NCBI GenBank assembly: GCA_964609245.1
Contig: CAZSSB010000008.1
Span: 1-64,000, forward strand
Source of the DNA: JAFGCY01 sp964609245
GTDB lineage: Bacteria; 4484-113; JAFGCY01
Length of the DNA stretch: 64,000 bases
Direction of reading: 5' to 3'
This document shows, piece after piece, positions 44,581 to 53,051 of the stretch. The notes beneath the pieces were generated by a model, which saw only the letters and a program-made list of their open reading frames with translations, made no database searches and had not been told where the DNA came from. The first letter of the stretch is position 1. Each line of letters begins with the position of its first letter. A program made the position numbers and the translations under genes.

Positions 44581-46992
44581 TTATTGAGTGCGGGCGCCCA
44601 GCCACTCGTAGACCTTGAAGTAGCGCGTGACCTTCTTGCCGAAACCCTCGTTCTCTTCGCTGGGGATCAGTTCGGTCAGCAGTGCCGGATCGCCGCCGTA
44701 GCGCTCCCGCCACTTGCGGTAGTTGCCGTCGCCGCCGTTGTAGGCGTGGATCACGGCGCGGGTGTTATTGGCGCCGAAGATCTCGTAGAGCGCGGCCAGA
44801 TAGGCCGCCCCCAGCCGGATATTGACTGCGGGATCGTCCAGCTGGTCGGTACTGATGGACATGCCGTACTTGGAGTCGAGCCAGCGCGCCGTCGGGGCCA
44901 TGATCTGCATCAGCCCGCGGGCGCAGGCCCAGCTGACAGCAGCCTCGTTGAAGTTGCTCTCCTTCTTCATCACCGCCCAGACCAGGTTGGCCGGCACCCC
45001 GAACTCGGCGGCGGCGGCCTCCACTTCGGCGGCGAAAGGCCGCGGGTAGGCCTCGCTCAGCACGTAGTCAAGCAGCGCCTGCTCGCCGATGGCGCCGCTC
45101 TCCAGCAGCTCGGTGGCGTGCCACTGGCGGCTGTGGAGCGGCCTGCTGAGCGCGGCGTTGGCCAGCGACAAGTACGCAAGCGCCGGGTTGTCGGGATCGC
45201 CGGTACCCGCGTAGTACTCCCGGGCCGAGTCCGTCAGCCCCAGCCCGGCCAGGTACTCGCCGGCGCCCGCCGGATAGCCGAGCAGCGTGCAGCCGGCGGG
45301 CAGGCTTGGCTGCGGGGGGTAGTTGCTGGTCAGCTCGTAGTAGTTCCAGTACTTGAGTCCGATCCGCGCCCGCACTTCCTCGGCGGCCTGACCGCGCCCC
45401 GCGCGCTCCAGCAGGTAGGCGTCCCAGTAGGCGGCGACCTCGATCATCTGCTCCAGCGTGCGGCGCTCGCCTTCAGTGGCGTCCGCGGCCGGGCGGCGGT
45501 CCTGGGCCCAGTCGATCAGCCGTCGAGCGGCATCCTGGTCGCCGCGGTGGATCAGCAGCGGCAGCAGCTCCTCCAGCGCCTTGGGCACCGACTCGCTGGC
45601 CGGATGCTGCTCGATCACGCGGCGCAGGTAGTCGACGCTGCGATCGAGATCCAGCGGGTCCTGGACGTGCTTGAGGATCGCGTAGCAGTGGTAGAGCGCG
45701 TCGCCGGCCTCGGCGCCGCCCAGCCGCGCGCAGGAACGGTAGTAGTCCAGCGCGGTGTTCCACTCCTGGCGGGCCTCCAGCAGCAGCGCGTGCTGGTAGT
45801 AGATCGCGCTGAGGCTGGGGTCGCTCAAGTCCCGCAGGTTGGCGTCGGCCATCAGCGCCCGCAGCGCCTCCGCATCGGCATCGGCGCGGAAGCAGATCGC
45901 CATCCCCACCCGCAGCTCCTCCCAGCGGTTGCGGTTGGCGGCGCTGACATGGGGTTTCAGCCGGTCGAGCAGCGCGGCGGCACTGCTGGCCAGGCCGTGT
46001 TTGGCCGCGGCCCGGGCCAGGTCGGTGAAGACGCCCGGCGGCAGCGGCAGCGCCAGAGCCCCGTCCGCAGTGATTCCCCAGCCGGCGGCGCCGTCGAGCA
46101 CGTCGGTCAGCAGCCGCGCGGAAAGCTCCGCGGCACTTTTGCCCGGCAGCGCCTCGGGATCAAGCTGCAGCGCGGGGTACGCCATCGTCCAGGCGGATTC
46201 GTAGTCACCCTGGCGGAGGAAGTACTCGCCGAACTCGATGAAGCTCTTCTGGGTGGCCCAGCTGGTGGTGGACAGTGACATGGACAGCTCCTGGTCGCGG
46301 GCCAGCGCCAGGCCGTCCTTGTCGGGATAGGCGTCGCTCAGATACCAGGCGATCAGGTTGTAGCGCGCCTTGGCTGCCAGCTCCGCGTCCGGGTGGCCCT
46401 CGGCGATGCTGAGCAGCAGTTCGGGAATTCTGGCCTGCTGCTTCTCATCGCCCGCCAGCCGGTAGCTGCGCGCCAGGTAGTAGCGCAGGTAGGGCCGCAG
46501 CTGCGGCGCCAGCTGGCGCTCGTCGATCGCCGCGAACTGGTTGCGGGCGCTGGCCCAGTCGCCCAGCAGCGCGTGCTGGTAGCCCTCGGCGTAGCGAAAT
46601 GCCTGGGCGATCGGCAGGTCCTGAAGGTCCGCCAGCGCGGGATCCTCGTGCAGGGCGTAGACCTCCTGGTTCGCCGCGGCTTCCAGGCTGCGCCTCACGG
46701 CCTCGCGCAGGGCCGGCAGCCGCTCGCAGGGCACCCCGTGCAGCTCGCTCAGGTAGGCGGCGCGGCCCAGATTGCCAGCCTGGACCAGCACGTCCACGTA
46801 GTCGGCCAGGAAAGCCTGGTTGTCCGGAAAGGCCCGCGCCCGCGCCCCGTAGTCCTCCAGCGCCGGAAACACCAGGCCGTATCTGAGCTTCTGCTCGGGC
46901 GTCAGCAGCGTCTCCCAGAACAGCGCGATGGTGCCGGCCACCAGCGCGGCGGCCAGAATCACCACGGTCAGCGTCGTCTTCAGGATTCGCAC
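44581..46992 (-). CDS. Soluble-lytic-transglycosylase-like protein
   Basis: 803 residues. An N-terminal membrane anchor (TTLTVVILAAALVAGTIALF) precedes a long helical TPR-like region and a C-terminal Slt domain that cleaves peptidoglycan strands. The catalytic Glu is in MKKESNFNEAAVS (about residue 675), followed by ARGLMQIMAPTARW, NIRLGAAYLAAL and AYNGGDGNY. This is the Slt70 layout with an anchor in place of a signal peptide. It starts with GTG at 46992; TACAAT lies exactly 9 bases before it and no Shine-Dalgarno is seen. Confidence 0.92.
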   Translation of the reverse strand: MRILKTTLTVVILAAALVAGTIALFWETLLTPEQKLRYGLVFPALEDYGARARAFPDNQAFLADYVDVLVQAGNLGRAAYLSELHGVPCERLPALREAVRRSLEAAANQEVYALHEDPALADLQDLPIAQAFRYAEGYQHALLGDWASARNQFAAIDERQLAPQLRPYLRYYLARSYRLAGDEKQQARIPELLLSIAEGHPDAELAAKARYNLIAWYLSDAYPDKDGLALARDQELSMSLSTTSWATQKSFIEFGEYFLRQGDYESAWTMAYPALQLDPEALPGKSAAELSARLLTDVLDGAAGWGITADGALALPLPPGVFTDLARAAAKHGLASSAAALLDRLKPHVSAANRNRWEELRVGMAICFRADADAEALRALMADANLRDLSDPSLSAIYYQHALLLEARQEWNTALDYYRSCARLGGAEAGDALYHCYAILKHVQDPLDLDRSVDYLRRVIEQHPASESVPKALEELLPLLIHRGDQDAARRLIDWAQDRRPAADATEGERRTLEQMIEVAAYWDAYLLERAGRGQAAEEVRARIGLKYWNYYELTSNYPPQPSLPAGCTLLGYPAGAGEYLAGLGLTDSAREYYAGTGDPDNPALAYLSLANAALSRPLHSRQWHATELLESGAIGEQALLDYVLSEAYPRPFAAEVEAAAAEFGVPANLVWAVMKKESNFNEAAVSWACARGLMQIMAPTARWLDSKYGMSISTDQLDDPAVNIRLGAAYLAALYEIFGANNTRAVIHAYNGGDGNYRKWRERYGGDPALLTELIPSEENEGFGKKVTRYFKVYEWLGARTQ

Positions 46993-47018
46993 GGGCTAAC
47001 CATTGTATCGGCCGCGCG

Positions 47019-48158
47019 TCAGCTGCGCCCCAGCACGGCGCTGGCCGTCCGCCGCCCCCGCTCCGTCAGGCTGAGCCGCTCGTCGCTCAGCGTCACCAGC
47101 CCATGTCGCTGGGCGTGGTCTACCACGCCGTCGGCGAAGCGATCGTCCCAGCGCAGATGCTTGACCAGGTGGGCAAGCCCGCTCTCAAAGGCCTCGTCGG
47201 GCTGGCCCTCGTGATTGAGCAGGTGCACCGTCAGCAGCTGCGCGGCGAACTGCCAGCGCTGGCGGCGGCGCCTCAGCCACTGGGCCAGCAGTCCGCGCTG
47301 GGGCGCCAGCAGCCAGGCCAGCGCGAACAGCAGGCCGCTGAAGCTGGCCATCGCGCCCGCGATATTGGTGTCCAGCCGGTGTGCCAGGAAGTAGCCGCCG
47401 ACGGCGCTAGCCACGCCGAGCAGCACGCTGAGGCCGATCAGCGGCCCCAGCCGGTGGGTCAGCAGGTAAGCCGTCGCTGGCGGGGCGATCATCAGCGCCA
47501 CCACCAGGATCGAGCCCACCGCGTCGAAGGCGCCAACCGCCGTCACGCTGACCATGGTGACCAGTCCGTAGTGCAGCAGCACCGGGGCGAAGCCCAGCGC
47601 CGCCGCCAGCCCGGCGTCGAAGGTCGAGAGCTGCAGCTCCTTGTAAAACAGCGCGACGAACACCGCGTTGAGCAGTAGGATGCCGCTCATCAGCCACAGT
47701 GGCTTGGGCAGCGCCAGCCCCAGGATGGTCAGCCGGTCCAGGGGCGCGTAGGCCAGTTCGCCGAGCAGCACGGCGTCAACGTCCAGGTGCACGTGGCCGG
47801 CGTAGCGCGAGATCAGGATTACGCCGAGGCTGAACAGCACCGGAAAGACCAGGCCGATGCTGGCGTCCTCCCGGACGCGGCCGGTGCGGACCAGCAGCTC
47901 GATCAGCCAGACGGTCAGCACGCCGGTGGCGGCGGCCCCGACAACCAGCAGCGGCGAGGCCAGATCGTGGGTGATGAAGAACGCCAGCACGATCCCCAGC
48001 AGGATCGCGTGGCTGATCGCGTCGCTGACCAGCGCCAGGCGGCGGAGCACCAGAAACACTCCCGCCAGCGCGCAGGCCGCGGCGACCACGCTGCCGACCA
48101 GCAGGATCTCCACCTGCGGCGGGCTGAGCAGGGCGAGCGGCAGCACCGGGCTAACCAT
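47019..48158 (-). CDS. mntD: Metal ABC transporter permease, second subunit, with C-terminal winged helix
   Basis: 379 residues. Seven to nine membrane helices of the zinc/manganese ABC-3 permease family (SDAISHAILLGIVLAFF, VREDASIGLVFPVLFSLGVI, TVSVTAVGAFDAVGSILVVALMIAPPATAYLL in pieces). The last about 110 residues are soluble and helical with a winged-helix end (HAQRHGLVTLSDERLSLTERGRR). It overlaps the upstream permease gene by 8 bases. Last gene of a four-gene operon. Mn versus Zn or Fe specificity is not certain; the symbol follows the B. subtilis mntABCD order. Confidence 0.88.
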   Translation of the reverse strand: MVSPVLPLALLSPPQVEILLVGSVVAAACALAGVFLVLRRLALVSDAISHAILLGIVLAFFITHDLASPLLVVGAAATGVLTVWLIELLVRTGRVREDASIGLVFPVLFSLGVILISRYAGHVHLDVDAVLLGELAYAPLDRLTILGLALPKPLWLMSGILLLNAVFVALFYKELQLSTFDAGLAAALGFAPVLLHYGLVTMVSVTAVGAFDAVGSILVVALMIAPPATAYLLTHRLGPLIGLSVLLGVASAVGGYFLAHRLDTNIAGAMASFSGLLFALAWLLAPQRGLLAQWLRRRRQRWQFAAQLLTVHLLNHEGQPDEAFESGLAHLVKHLRWDDRFADGVVDHAQRHGLVTLSDERLSLTERGRRTASAVLGRS

Positions 48159-49272
48159 CGGCCCCTCCCCGGCCCTGGGCGCGACGGGCCTCGGCGTGGC
48201 CGGCGGGGGTCAGGCGCCACAGATCGCCAGAGCGCTCGGCCAGCCCGCGCTTCTCCAGCAGCGGCATGGTGTTCTGCGCGGCGTGCAGGCCGACGGCATC
48301 GAGGGCGGCGACGCTGTGCGGCGCGCTGGGATCGCCGTGGCTCTCGGCCAACCTGAGCAGACCGCCCAGCACGGCGGCGGCCTCCACCTCGCGGTGCTGG
48401 GCCAGGTGGCGCAGGTGATCCCAGAGCAGGCCCCGGGCCGGCGCCAGCAGCAGCGACAGCAGCACCAGGCCGCAGGCAACCAACACGATGGTCGGGCCGG
48501 TGGACAGCCCGGCGGCGCTGCTGCTGATCAGGGCTCCGCTGACGCCGCTAAGTGCACCGCAGAGGGCCGCCAGCAGCGCCACGATGCCCAGCTGGTTGCT
48601 CCACTGGCGGGCGGCGGCGGCCGGGGCGACCAGCAGGGCGCTCATCAGCACCACGCCGACCGCCTGCAGGCCGATCACGATCGCCAGCACGATCAGGCTG
48701 GTGAGCAGCACGTCGAGCAGCCTGACGGGCCAGCCCTGGGCCGCCATGTATTCGGCGTCGAAGCTGAGCAGCTTGAATTCCTTCCAGAACACCAGCAGCA
48801 GGGCCAGCGCCACCGCGCCCAGCAGCGCGGCGGTCAGCACGTCGGCGCGCAGCATCGAGGCGGCGCTGCCGAACAGGAAGCGGTCCAAGCCGGCCTTGCC
48901 CGCCGTGGGCAGGTCCTGGACGACGCGCAGCATCACCAGCCCGATGCCGAAGAACACGCTGAGCACGATCCCCAGCGCGGTGTCCTGCTTGATTCGGGTG
49001 GTGCGGGTGATCGCCATCACCGCCAGCGTGCCCAGCCAGCCCGCCAGCGCCGCGCCGATCAGCAGCACCAGCGGGTGCTTGCTCAGCGTGATCAGGAATG
49101 CCAGCGCGACGCCCGGCAGCGCGGCGTGGCTGATCGCGTCACCGACCAGGCTCTGACGTCGCAGGACGGCGAAGGTCCCCAGCGCGCCCGCGACGGCGCC
49201 GATCAGCGCCGTACCGAGCGCCACCGTCCGCAGGGTGTAGTCGGTGAGCAGGCCGGTCAGCAGCTCCGTCAC
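48151..49272 (-). CDS. mntC: Metal ABC transporter permease, first subunit, with C-terminal winged helix
   Basis: 373 residues. ABC-3 permease helices (LVGDAISHAALPGVALAFL, IKQDTALGIVLSVFFGIGLV, LQAVGVVLMSALLVAPAAAA). As in its partner, a soluble C-terminal domain follows (HSVAALDAVGLHAAQNTMPLL, KRGLAERSGDLWRLTPAGHA), resembling DtxR/MarR-type winged helices. GTG start at 49272 overlaps the ATPase stop as GTGA. The two permeases probably form a heterodimer. Confidence 0.88.
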   Translation of the reverse strand: MTELLTGLLTDYTLRTVALGTALIGAVAGALGTFAVLRRQSLVGDAISHAALPGVALAFLITLSKHPLVLLIGAALAGWLGTLAVMAITRTTRIKQDTALGIVLSVFFGIGLVMLRVVQDLPTAGKAGLDRFLFGSAASMLRADVLTAALLGAVALALLLVFWKEFKLLSFDAEYMAAQGWPVRLLDVLLTSLIVLAIVIGLQAVGVVLMSALLVAPAAAARQWSNQLGIVALLAALCGALSGVSGALISSSAAGLSTGPTIVLVACGLVLLSLLLAPARGLLWDHLRHLAQHREVEAAAVLGGLLRLAESHGDPSAPHSVAALDAVGLHAAQNTMPLLEKRGLAERSGDLWRLTPAGHAEARRAQGRGGADG

Positions 49273-50039
49273 CGGGGCCGGACCTCCTCGCTGACGCGCC
49301 CGCGCTCGATCAGCCCGCTGCGGCCGCCGTAGGTGCGGCGCAGGTTCTCCGGCGTGGCGACGTCCGCGACCGGTCCCAGCGCCTCGCGCCGCACGTTGAG
49401 CAGCAGCGCCCAGTCGAAATACTCGCCCAGCGTCTCCAGATCGTGATGCACGGCCACCACCGTCTTGCCCTGGGCGCGCATCCGCTTCAGCACGTCGACG
49501 ATCGCGCGCTCGGTGGTGGCGTCGACGCCGGTGAACGGCTCGTCGAGGAAGTAGACGTCGGCGTCCTGCACCAGCGCGCGGGCGAGGAACACCCGCTGCT
49601 GCTGGCCGCCCGAGAGCTGACTGATCTGGCGGCCGGCGAAATCCAGCATCCCCACCTCACTCAGCGCCGCCTCGGCCAGCTGCCGCTCGCGGCGACCGGG
49701 CCGGCGGATCCAGCCCAGATGGCCGTAGCGGCCCATCAGCACGACGTCCAGCACGGTGGTTGGGAAATCCCAGTCCACGGCGCCCCGCTGCGGCACGTAT
49801 CCGACCCGCCGCCGGACCGTGCCGACCGGCTGGCCGAACACCCGCACCCGGCCGGCTACGGGCCGGACCAAGCCCAGGATCGCCTTGAGCAGCGTAGACT
49901 TGCCTGCCCCGTTGGGCCCCACGATCGCGCAGAGCACACCGCCGGGCACGCCGAAATCCACGTCCCAGAGCACCGGCTTCTCACGGTAGGCGACGGTCAG
50001 ATCCTCGACCTCAATCGCATTGGCTGGCTTGTCACTCAC
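49269..50039 (-). CDS. mntB: Metal ABC transporter ATP-binding protein
   Basis: 256 residues. ABC ATPase with Walker A GPNGAGKST, Q-loop YVPQRGAVDWDFP (the metal-importer variant), signature LSGGQQQRVFLARAL, Walker B YFLDEPFTGVD and switch HHDLE. I use the GTG at 50039, 7 bases after the substrate-binding protein stop, with GGGGAG 10 bases upstream; ATGs at 50057 and 50066 would overlap the upstream gene. Confidence 0.93.
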   Translation of the reverse strand: MSDKPANAIEVEDLTVAYREKPVLWDVDFGVPGGVLCAIVGPNGAGKSTLLKAILGLVRPVAGRVRVFGQPVGTVRRRVGYVPQRGAVDWDFPTTVLDVVLMGRYGHLGWIRRPGRRERQLAEAALSEVGMLDFAGRQISQLSGGQQQRVFLARALVQDADVYFLDEPFTGVDATTERAIVDVLKRMRAQGKTVVAVHHDLETLGEYFDWALLLNVRREALGPVADVATPENLRRTYGGRSGLIERGRVSEEVRPR

Positions 50040-50046
50040 AGCTTCA

Positions 50047-51033
50047 TCACTCCCCATAGGCGTCATCGCCCGGCTGATGACGCAGCCCGCGGGCGATCGT
50101 ATCGATGTTGTGGCGCACCATGCCCAGGTAAGTGCCTTCGGGCGTGCCGGCGTCGCCCAGGGCGTCGCTGAACAGCTCGCCGCCGATCTCGACTTCCCAG
50201 CCGCGGCTGCGTACCGCCTCCTGGACGGCCTGGATATTGCGCTCGGGCACGCTGCTCTCGACGAAGATCGCGGCCACGTGGCGCTCGACGATCAGGTCCA
50301 CCAGCGCTTGCACGTCGGCGGTGCCCGCCTCGGCGGCGGTCGAGATGCCCTGCAGGCCGTAGACTTCGAAGCCGTAGGCGCGGCCGAAGTAGCCAAAGGC
50401 GTCGTGGCCCGTGATCAGAATGCGGTTGCCTCCGGGAATCCAGACGCCGATTACGCTCTCGACGTAGTCCTGCAACTCGTCCAGCTCGACGCGGTAGTCG
50501 GCGGCGCGGCCCTGATACTCGGCGGCGCGCGGCGGGTCGGCCTCGCCGTAAGCCGCCGCGATCCGCTCCACCACCAGCTGCCAGAGCTCAACGTCGAACC
50601 AGACGTGGGGATCGGGCAGGTCGTCCTCGACCGCCAGCAGCCGCTCGGCGGGGATGCCGTCGGTGGCGGCCACCACCAGCCGGCTTGACCCCATCTTCTC
50701 CAGCACGCTGCCCAGCCGCGCCTCGAGGTGCAGCCCGTTGTAGATCACCAGGTCGGCGTCGTAGAGCTGCAGCACGTCGGATTCCCGGGCCTTGTAGAGG
50801 TGCGGATCGACACCGGGGCCCATCATGCCGAAGACGTCCGCGCGCTCGCCGCCGATGATCCGCGCCGCGTCGGCCAGCATGCCGGTGGTGCAGACCACCT
50901 TCAGATGTGGTTCCGCCGCCGCCGTGGATGGGGCCGCGGCCTGCTCGCGGCCGGCTTCGTCGGTGCTCGGGCAGGCCGTGAGCACGGTGCTGAGCAGCAT
51001 TGCCACAAGAACGGTTCTCACTATCTGAGACAT
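50047..51033 (-). CDS. mntA: Metal ABC transporter substrate-binding lipoprotein
   Basis: 328 residues. Cluster A-I binding protein for Mn, Zn or Fe. The lipobox is LSTVLTAC near residue 21. Probable metal ligands: His in GPGVDPHLY, His in DLPDPHVWFDV, Glu in FVESSVPERN and Asp in ELFSDALG, the His-His-Glu-Asp set of TroA/MntC-type proteins. GGGGGT lies 8 bases before the ATG and TAAGAT further upstream. No Fur- or MntR-like palindrome was seen in its short promoter region. Confidence 0.93.
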   Translation of the reverse strand: MSQIVRTVLVAMLLSTVLTACPSTDEAGREQAAAPSTAAAEPHLKVVCTTGMLADAARIIGGERADVFGMMGPGVDPHLYKARESDVLQLYDADLVIYNGLHLEARLGSVLEKMGSSRLVVAATDGIPAERLLAVEDDLPDPHVWFDVELWQLVVERIAAAYGEADPPRAAEYQGRAADYRVELDELQDYVESVIGVWIPGGNRILITGHDAFGYFGRAYGFEVYGLQGISTAAEAGTADVQALVDLIVERHVAAIFVESSVPERNIQAVQEAVRSRGWEVEIGGELFSDALGDAGTPEGTYLGMVRHNIDTIARGLRHQPGDDAYGE

Positions 51034-51078
51034 CGCGACGACCCCCGGCGTCTATCTTAGCGGCTGCCGCACGCCGGC

Positions 51079-52400
51079 TCAGGAATGATCCGCCTGACGG
51101 CTGCTGAAGCTGAGCGCGATGCCGGCCCGGGCCAGGCCGTCCTGGATGAAGCCCAGCAGCTCATCGTCCTGCGCCAGTTGCTCGGGAAAGCGGATGCCGG
51201 CGTGGTCCTGCAGGGCGGCGAAGCGTCCGCTGGCCAGCGCCAGGGCGGCCAGCACCGCCGGCCAGCCCGTGGTGCGCGCCATCGAGAAGTCGCCGCTCTG
51301 CTCGTCGGTGTAATCCAGCAGGTCGCAGCGCTCCCAGTGATGCCGCCCGCCGCGCACGCCGCTGACCTCGACGCGCATCACGGTGAATTCGCGCATGCCG
51401 GGCCGCAGCCGCCAGACCCCGTCCAGCAGCCGTGCAGTGACCTTGAGCGGCTGGATCGTCGTGCCGTCCAGCTCAAGCGGCTCGGTACCGAACAGCCCCA
51501 GGTCGCGCAGCAGGCGCATCTTGGCGGCGTGGCCCGGCCAGCGCAGGGTCTTCTCCACCATCGTGGGGATCGCCAGCGTGTGCAGCAGGCTGCGCAGCCC
51601 GTCCGTGTTGAAGGCCTCCAGCGTGCCGACCTGCGGCAGGTCGATCAGTTCCACGTCGCTGAGCGCGGGCTGCGTCACCAGGCCGCCGTTGATCCTGATC
51701 CGCGCCGGCCGCGTGTACTCCTCAATCACGTCCGCCGGCGAGAACGGCGCACGGTACTCAAGCGGCCAGCGACGCTCNNNNNNNNNNNNNNNNNNNNNNN
51801 NNNNNNNNNNNNNNNNNNNNNNNNNNNNNNNNNNNNNNNNNNNNNNNNNNNNNNNNNNNNNNNNNNNNNNNNNNNNNCAATCACGTCCGCCGGCGAGAAC
51901 GGCGCACGGTACTCAAGCGGCCAGCGACGCTCGACGGGCAGGCCGCCGACCAGGATTCGCAGCTCAAGCGCCTCGTCCAGCTTGGCGGCAAGGTGCGCCG
52001 CCAGCATCCCGCCCAGCCCCGGCATTACCCCGCAGTCGACCACGGCAGTGACGCCCCGCTTTCGCGCCGCTTCGTCCAGTCCGCGGGCGTCTTCGCCGAA
52101 GAAGCTGATGTCCACCACCGGCTTGCCCGCTGCGATGACCGCCTCCAGCGCGCGGTAGCCCAGACAGCCCGGCAGCGCGCCGACCACCACGTCCGCGTCG
52201 TCCACCACCTTGCCGACCGCGCCGGGCTGGCTGAGATCGCCCGAGCGGATCGCCACCGGCGCCGCGGCCGCCGCGGCCGTCAGCGCCTCGCGATCGCGGT
52301 CGACCAGTGAGACGGCGGCGCCATCCTGCACCGCCAGCGTGCGGGCGATGAAGCCGCCCACCAGTCCGCCGCCCAGCACCACGAAGTGCGTTGTCGCCAT
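51079..52400 (-). CDS. Saccharopine dehydrogenase-family protein, interrupted by scaffold gap
   Basis: The N-terminal part (52400 to 51878) has a Rossmann motif VVLGGGLVGGFIARTLA, SLVDRD and VVDCGVMPGLGGMLAAHLA. The C-terminal part (51722 to 51079) continues with EEYTRPARIRINGGL, AFNTDGLRSLL and CDLLDYTDEQSGDFSMARTTGWP as in lysine 6-dehydrogenase-like or saccharopine reductase-like proteins. The two pieces are separated by 100 N and a 55-base duplication. Joining them without the duplicate copy gives one frame of 388 residues. The amino acid substrate is unknown. It is upstream of the metal transporter operon on the same strand. Confidence 0.85.
51723..51932. other. Scaffold gap of 100 N flanked by identical 55-base ends
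   Basis: Bases 51723-51777 and 51878-51932 are identical, with 100 N (51778-51877) between. The size of 100 is a typical placeholder. Two contigs with overlapping ends were most likely joined without merging the overlap. Confidence 0.93.
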
Positions 52401-52467
52401 GGAGGCATTATCGCAGCGGGACAGGGCGGCGCGCAGTAGAATAGACCGGGGTGATGAACTGGGGTTT

Positions 52468-52821
52468 GTGTCGATCAGTCTGGCGTTTCTGCTCTACGCG
52501 GGAATCTGCGGGCTGGGCGCCGTGATTGCCGAGCCGGAACGGGGCAACTTCAGCCTGGGTCAGCACATGGGCATGGGCGCCCTGCTGGTGCTGCTTGCCT
52601 ACGTCAGTTTCGGCTGGCTGCTGGGACCGCTGCTGCCCGCGCTGGCCGACCTGTGGTTCATCGGCATCCTGCTGACGGCGGCGGTGATGTTCCTGGCGGC
52701 GATACCCGCCGCGATGTTCGTGTATTCACTGAACCTGCGCCAGAGCCTGATTGTGGCCACCACGGTGGCGATCGGCCACGTGCTGATCTCGCTGTTCACG
52801 CGCTGGGCGTTCCGGATCTGA
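52468..52821 (+). CDS. Small membrane protein, four helices, unknown
   Basis: 117 residues with four hydrophobic stretches (ISLAFLLYAGICGLGAVIA; ALLVLLAYVSFGWLLGPLL; WFIGILLTAAVMFLAAIPAAMFV; LIVATTVAIGHVLISLF). I take GTG 52468 as the start; GGGG lies 4-7 bases upstream and TAGAAT at 52437-52442. The longer upstream frame covers the divergent gene. No family recognised. Confidence 0.6.
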   Translation: MSISLAFLLYAGICGLGAVIAEPERGNFSLGQHMGMGALLVLLAYVSFGWLLGPLLPALADLWFIGILLTAAVMFLAAIPAAMFVYSLNLRQSLIVATTVAIGHVLISLFTRWAFRI

Positions 52822-53051
52822 GCGCGGCGTACTGCAGGCGGCGCGGAACTCGCATTCGCGCATAGTTAAATCTTAGGCAAGCATGGGCCGGAGGCTTGTA
52901 ATGCCGAAGGCGGCAGGGTAGAACTCAGTATCAGGCACCGCGGCGAGACGATTCAGTCGCCAACGTTACGATGGGGATTCGCCGGCGACTGGCCGAGGAC
53001 CTGGTCAAGCTGGTGGGAAGAGCTTGTTAGGTGAGACTGGAGGTCAGGCTT
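52822..53051. other. Intergenic leader with several hairpins
   Basis: No ORF of note. Short stems are visible at 52875-52905 (GGCAAGC/GCTT and TGCCG/CGGCA alternatives) and 52953-52971 (GGCGA/TCGCC), within a more AT-rich stretch starting TTAAATCTTAGG. It could be a structured 5' leader of the downstream repeat lipoprotein gene. I could not match it to a known riboswitch. Confidence 0.35.

Noticed and set aside
52840..52960. Cyclic di-GMP (GEMM) riboswitch
   Set aside because: A GGCAAGC segment is reminiscent, but the conserved GGGACGCAAAGCC-type core is missing.
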